Source of the DNA: VXRJ01 sp964636705
GTDB taxonomy: Bacteria; Acidobacteriota; Vicinamibacteria; Vicinamibacterales; UBA8438
DNA length: 64,000 nt
NCBI GenBank assembly: GCA_964636705.1
Contig: CAZWUJ010000003.1
Span: forward strand, 124,001 to 188,000
Direction: 5' to 3'
The position numbers were made by a program, and so were the translations under genes. The notes under the pieces were generated by a model, which saw only the letters and a program-made list of their open reading frames with translations, was not told where the DNA came from and did not search any database. Of this stretch, positions 63,349-64,000 are shown one piece after another (the stretch's first letter is position 1; each line of letters starts with the position of its first letter).

Positions 63349-64000
63349 ATGCACATGACCCCGACGCGCCGCTACGTTGTGATCGCGCTGATCGCCGCCG
63401 GCTGCGCCCTCACCATCGCGCCCGCTGCGACCGCGCAGATCGACCGCGTCGTCGATCCCAACTGGACCATGCCCCGTCTTCCGGACGGGTCGCCAGACCT
63501 TCAGGGGCTCTGGGGCAACAAGACGATCACGCCGATGGAGCGTCCTGACGGCGCCGGCGCGTTCCTGACCGACGAGGAAATCGCCGAGCGCAACGAGCAG
63601 CGGGCGTTGACCCGGCAGCGACAGGACGCGGCACCGGCCCGGCGCTACGAAGCGGGCGGCAACGTGGGGGGCTACGGCAGCTACTGGCTCGACGCCGGCG
63701 ATACCGTGCTCCGTACAGGCCAGACGTCGCTGATCGTCGATCCGCCGGAAGGCCGCGCGCCGATCCGGCAATGGGCCCTGGACACGAAGGCATACAACCT
63801 GGCCCACAACGGCGACCACTATCTGCACATGAGCGTATGGGACCGCTGCCTCTCGCGCGGCGTCCCCGGATCAATGCTCCCGGCCGGCTACAACAACGCC
63901 TACCGGATCCTGCAGACCCCCGGCTACGTCACGATTCAGCACGAGATGATCCACGACGCCCGGGTCATTCCGGTCGTCGCCGGCCCGGCGGATCGGGTGT
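63349..64000 (+). CDS. Secreted protein of unknown function, PDLQG type (3' end outside window)
   Basis: The open frame of 217 residues continues past the right edge. It has a signal peptide (about 1-28, cleavage near ATAQI) and the motif MPRLPDGSPDLQGLWGNKTITPMERP. I know that motif from large families of uncharacterised secreted proteins abundant in Acidobacteria and some marine bacteria. A DRCLSRGVPGSMLP segment and IQHEMIHDARVIP follow, both typical. AAGGAG stands ten bases before the ATG. Function is unknown. Confidence 0.7.
   Translation, partial: MHMTPTRRYVVIALIAAGCALTIAPAATAQIDRVVDPNWTMPRLPDGSPDLQGLWGNKTITPMERPDGAGAFLTDEEIAERNEQRALTRQRQDAAPARRYEAGGNVGGYGSYWLDAGDTVLRTGQTSLIVDPPEGRAPIRQWALDTKAYNLAHNGDHYLHMSVWDRCLSRGVPGSMLPAGYNNAYRILQTPGYVTIQHEMIHDARVIPVVAGPADRV

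Overview
This window is a high-GC, gene-dense bacterial chromosome segment with no rRNA, tRNA, CRISPR, insertion sequence or phage gene that I could see. The gene repertoire suggests Acidobacteriota, probably near the Vicinamibacteria. The pointers are a secreted protein with a PDLQG-W motif at the right edge, paired SSS symporters around a serine hydrolase, PilMNO-type assembly genes combined with pseudopilins, and many ATGA/TGATG start-stop overlaps. The taxonomy is inference. Function calls rest on reading protein motifs by eye.

Left part (1-12.3 kb). After the tail of an amidohydrolase comes a minus-strand aspartate-family operon, hom-thrC-(LOR/SDH protein)-lysC-asd. It is preceded by what reads as a complete transcription attenuator: a threonine-rich leader peptide (6 Thr in 23 codons), an 8-bp antiterminator pairing and a hairpin followed by eight U. 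Facing it is a plus-strand cassette of SSS symporter, serine hydrolase and SSS symporter, ending at two copies of a palindromic repeat. A two-PDZ secreted protein follows.

Middle (12.3-37.4 kb). A minus-strand type IV pilus/type II secretion operon runs pilC/gspF, pilB/gspE, pilM, pilN, pilO and three pseudopilins, with a lytic transglycosylase and a lipoprotein upstream but no secretin or pre-pilin peptidase. Next is a minimal microcompartment pair, a BMC shell protein plus an acylating aldehyde dehydrogenase with an unusual C-terminal tail. Housekeeping genes follow: comM-like ATPase, M23 peptidase, secA, guaB, tsaE, nnrDE, a class IV aminotransferase and the glycine cleavage genes gcvT-gcvH-gcvP.

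Right part (37.5-64 kb). An ECF sigma factor and ZAS-type anti-sigma factor are tightly linked to ispH, a Spy/CpxP-like protein, TolC-MacA-MacB efflux genes and doxX. A GAACC-N16-CGTCTAA sequence in front of tolC looks like a promoter for such a sigma factor. Then come folK, a DksA-like gene and a tesA-ybbA-ybbP-like set. Next is an island of P1 peptidase, CstA, a small C-terminal Cys-Cys protein, a VapBC-type toxin-antitoxin pair, an ArsA-type ATPase and a second CstA. The window closes with four secreted or outer-membrane genes on the minus strand (PQQ propeller, LVIVD-repeat protein, M4 peptidase, beta-barrel) and a truncated secreted protein on the plus strand.
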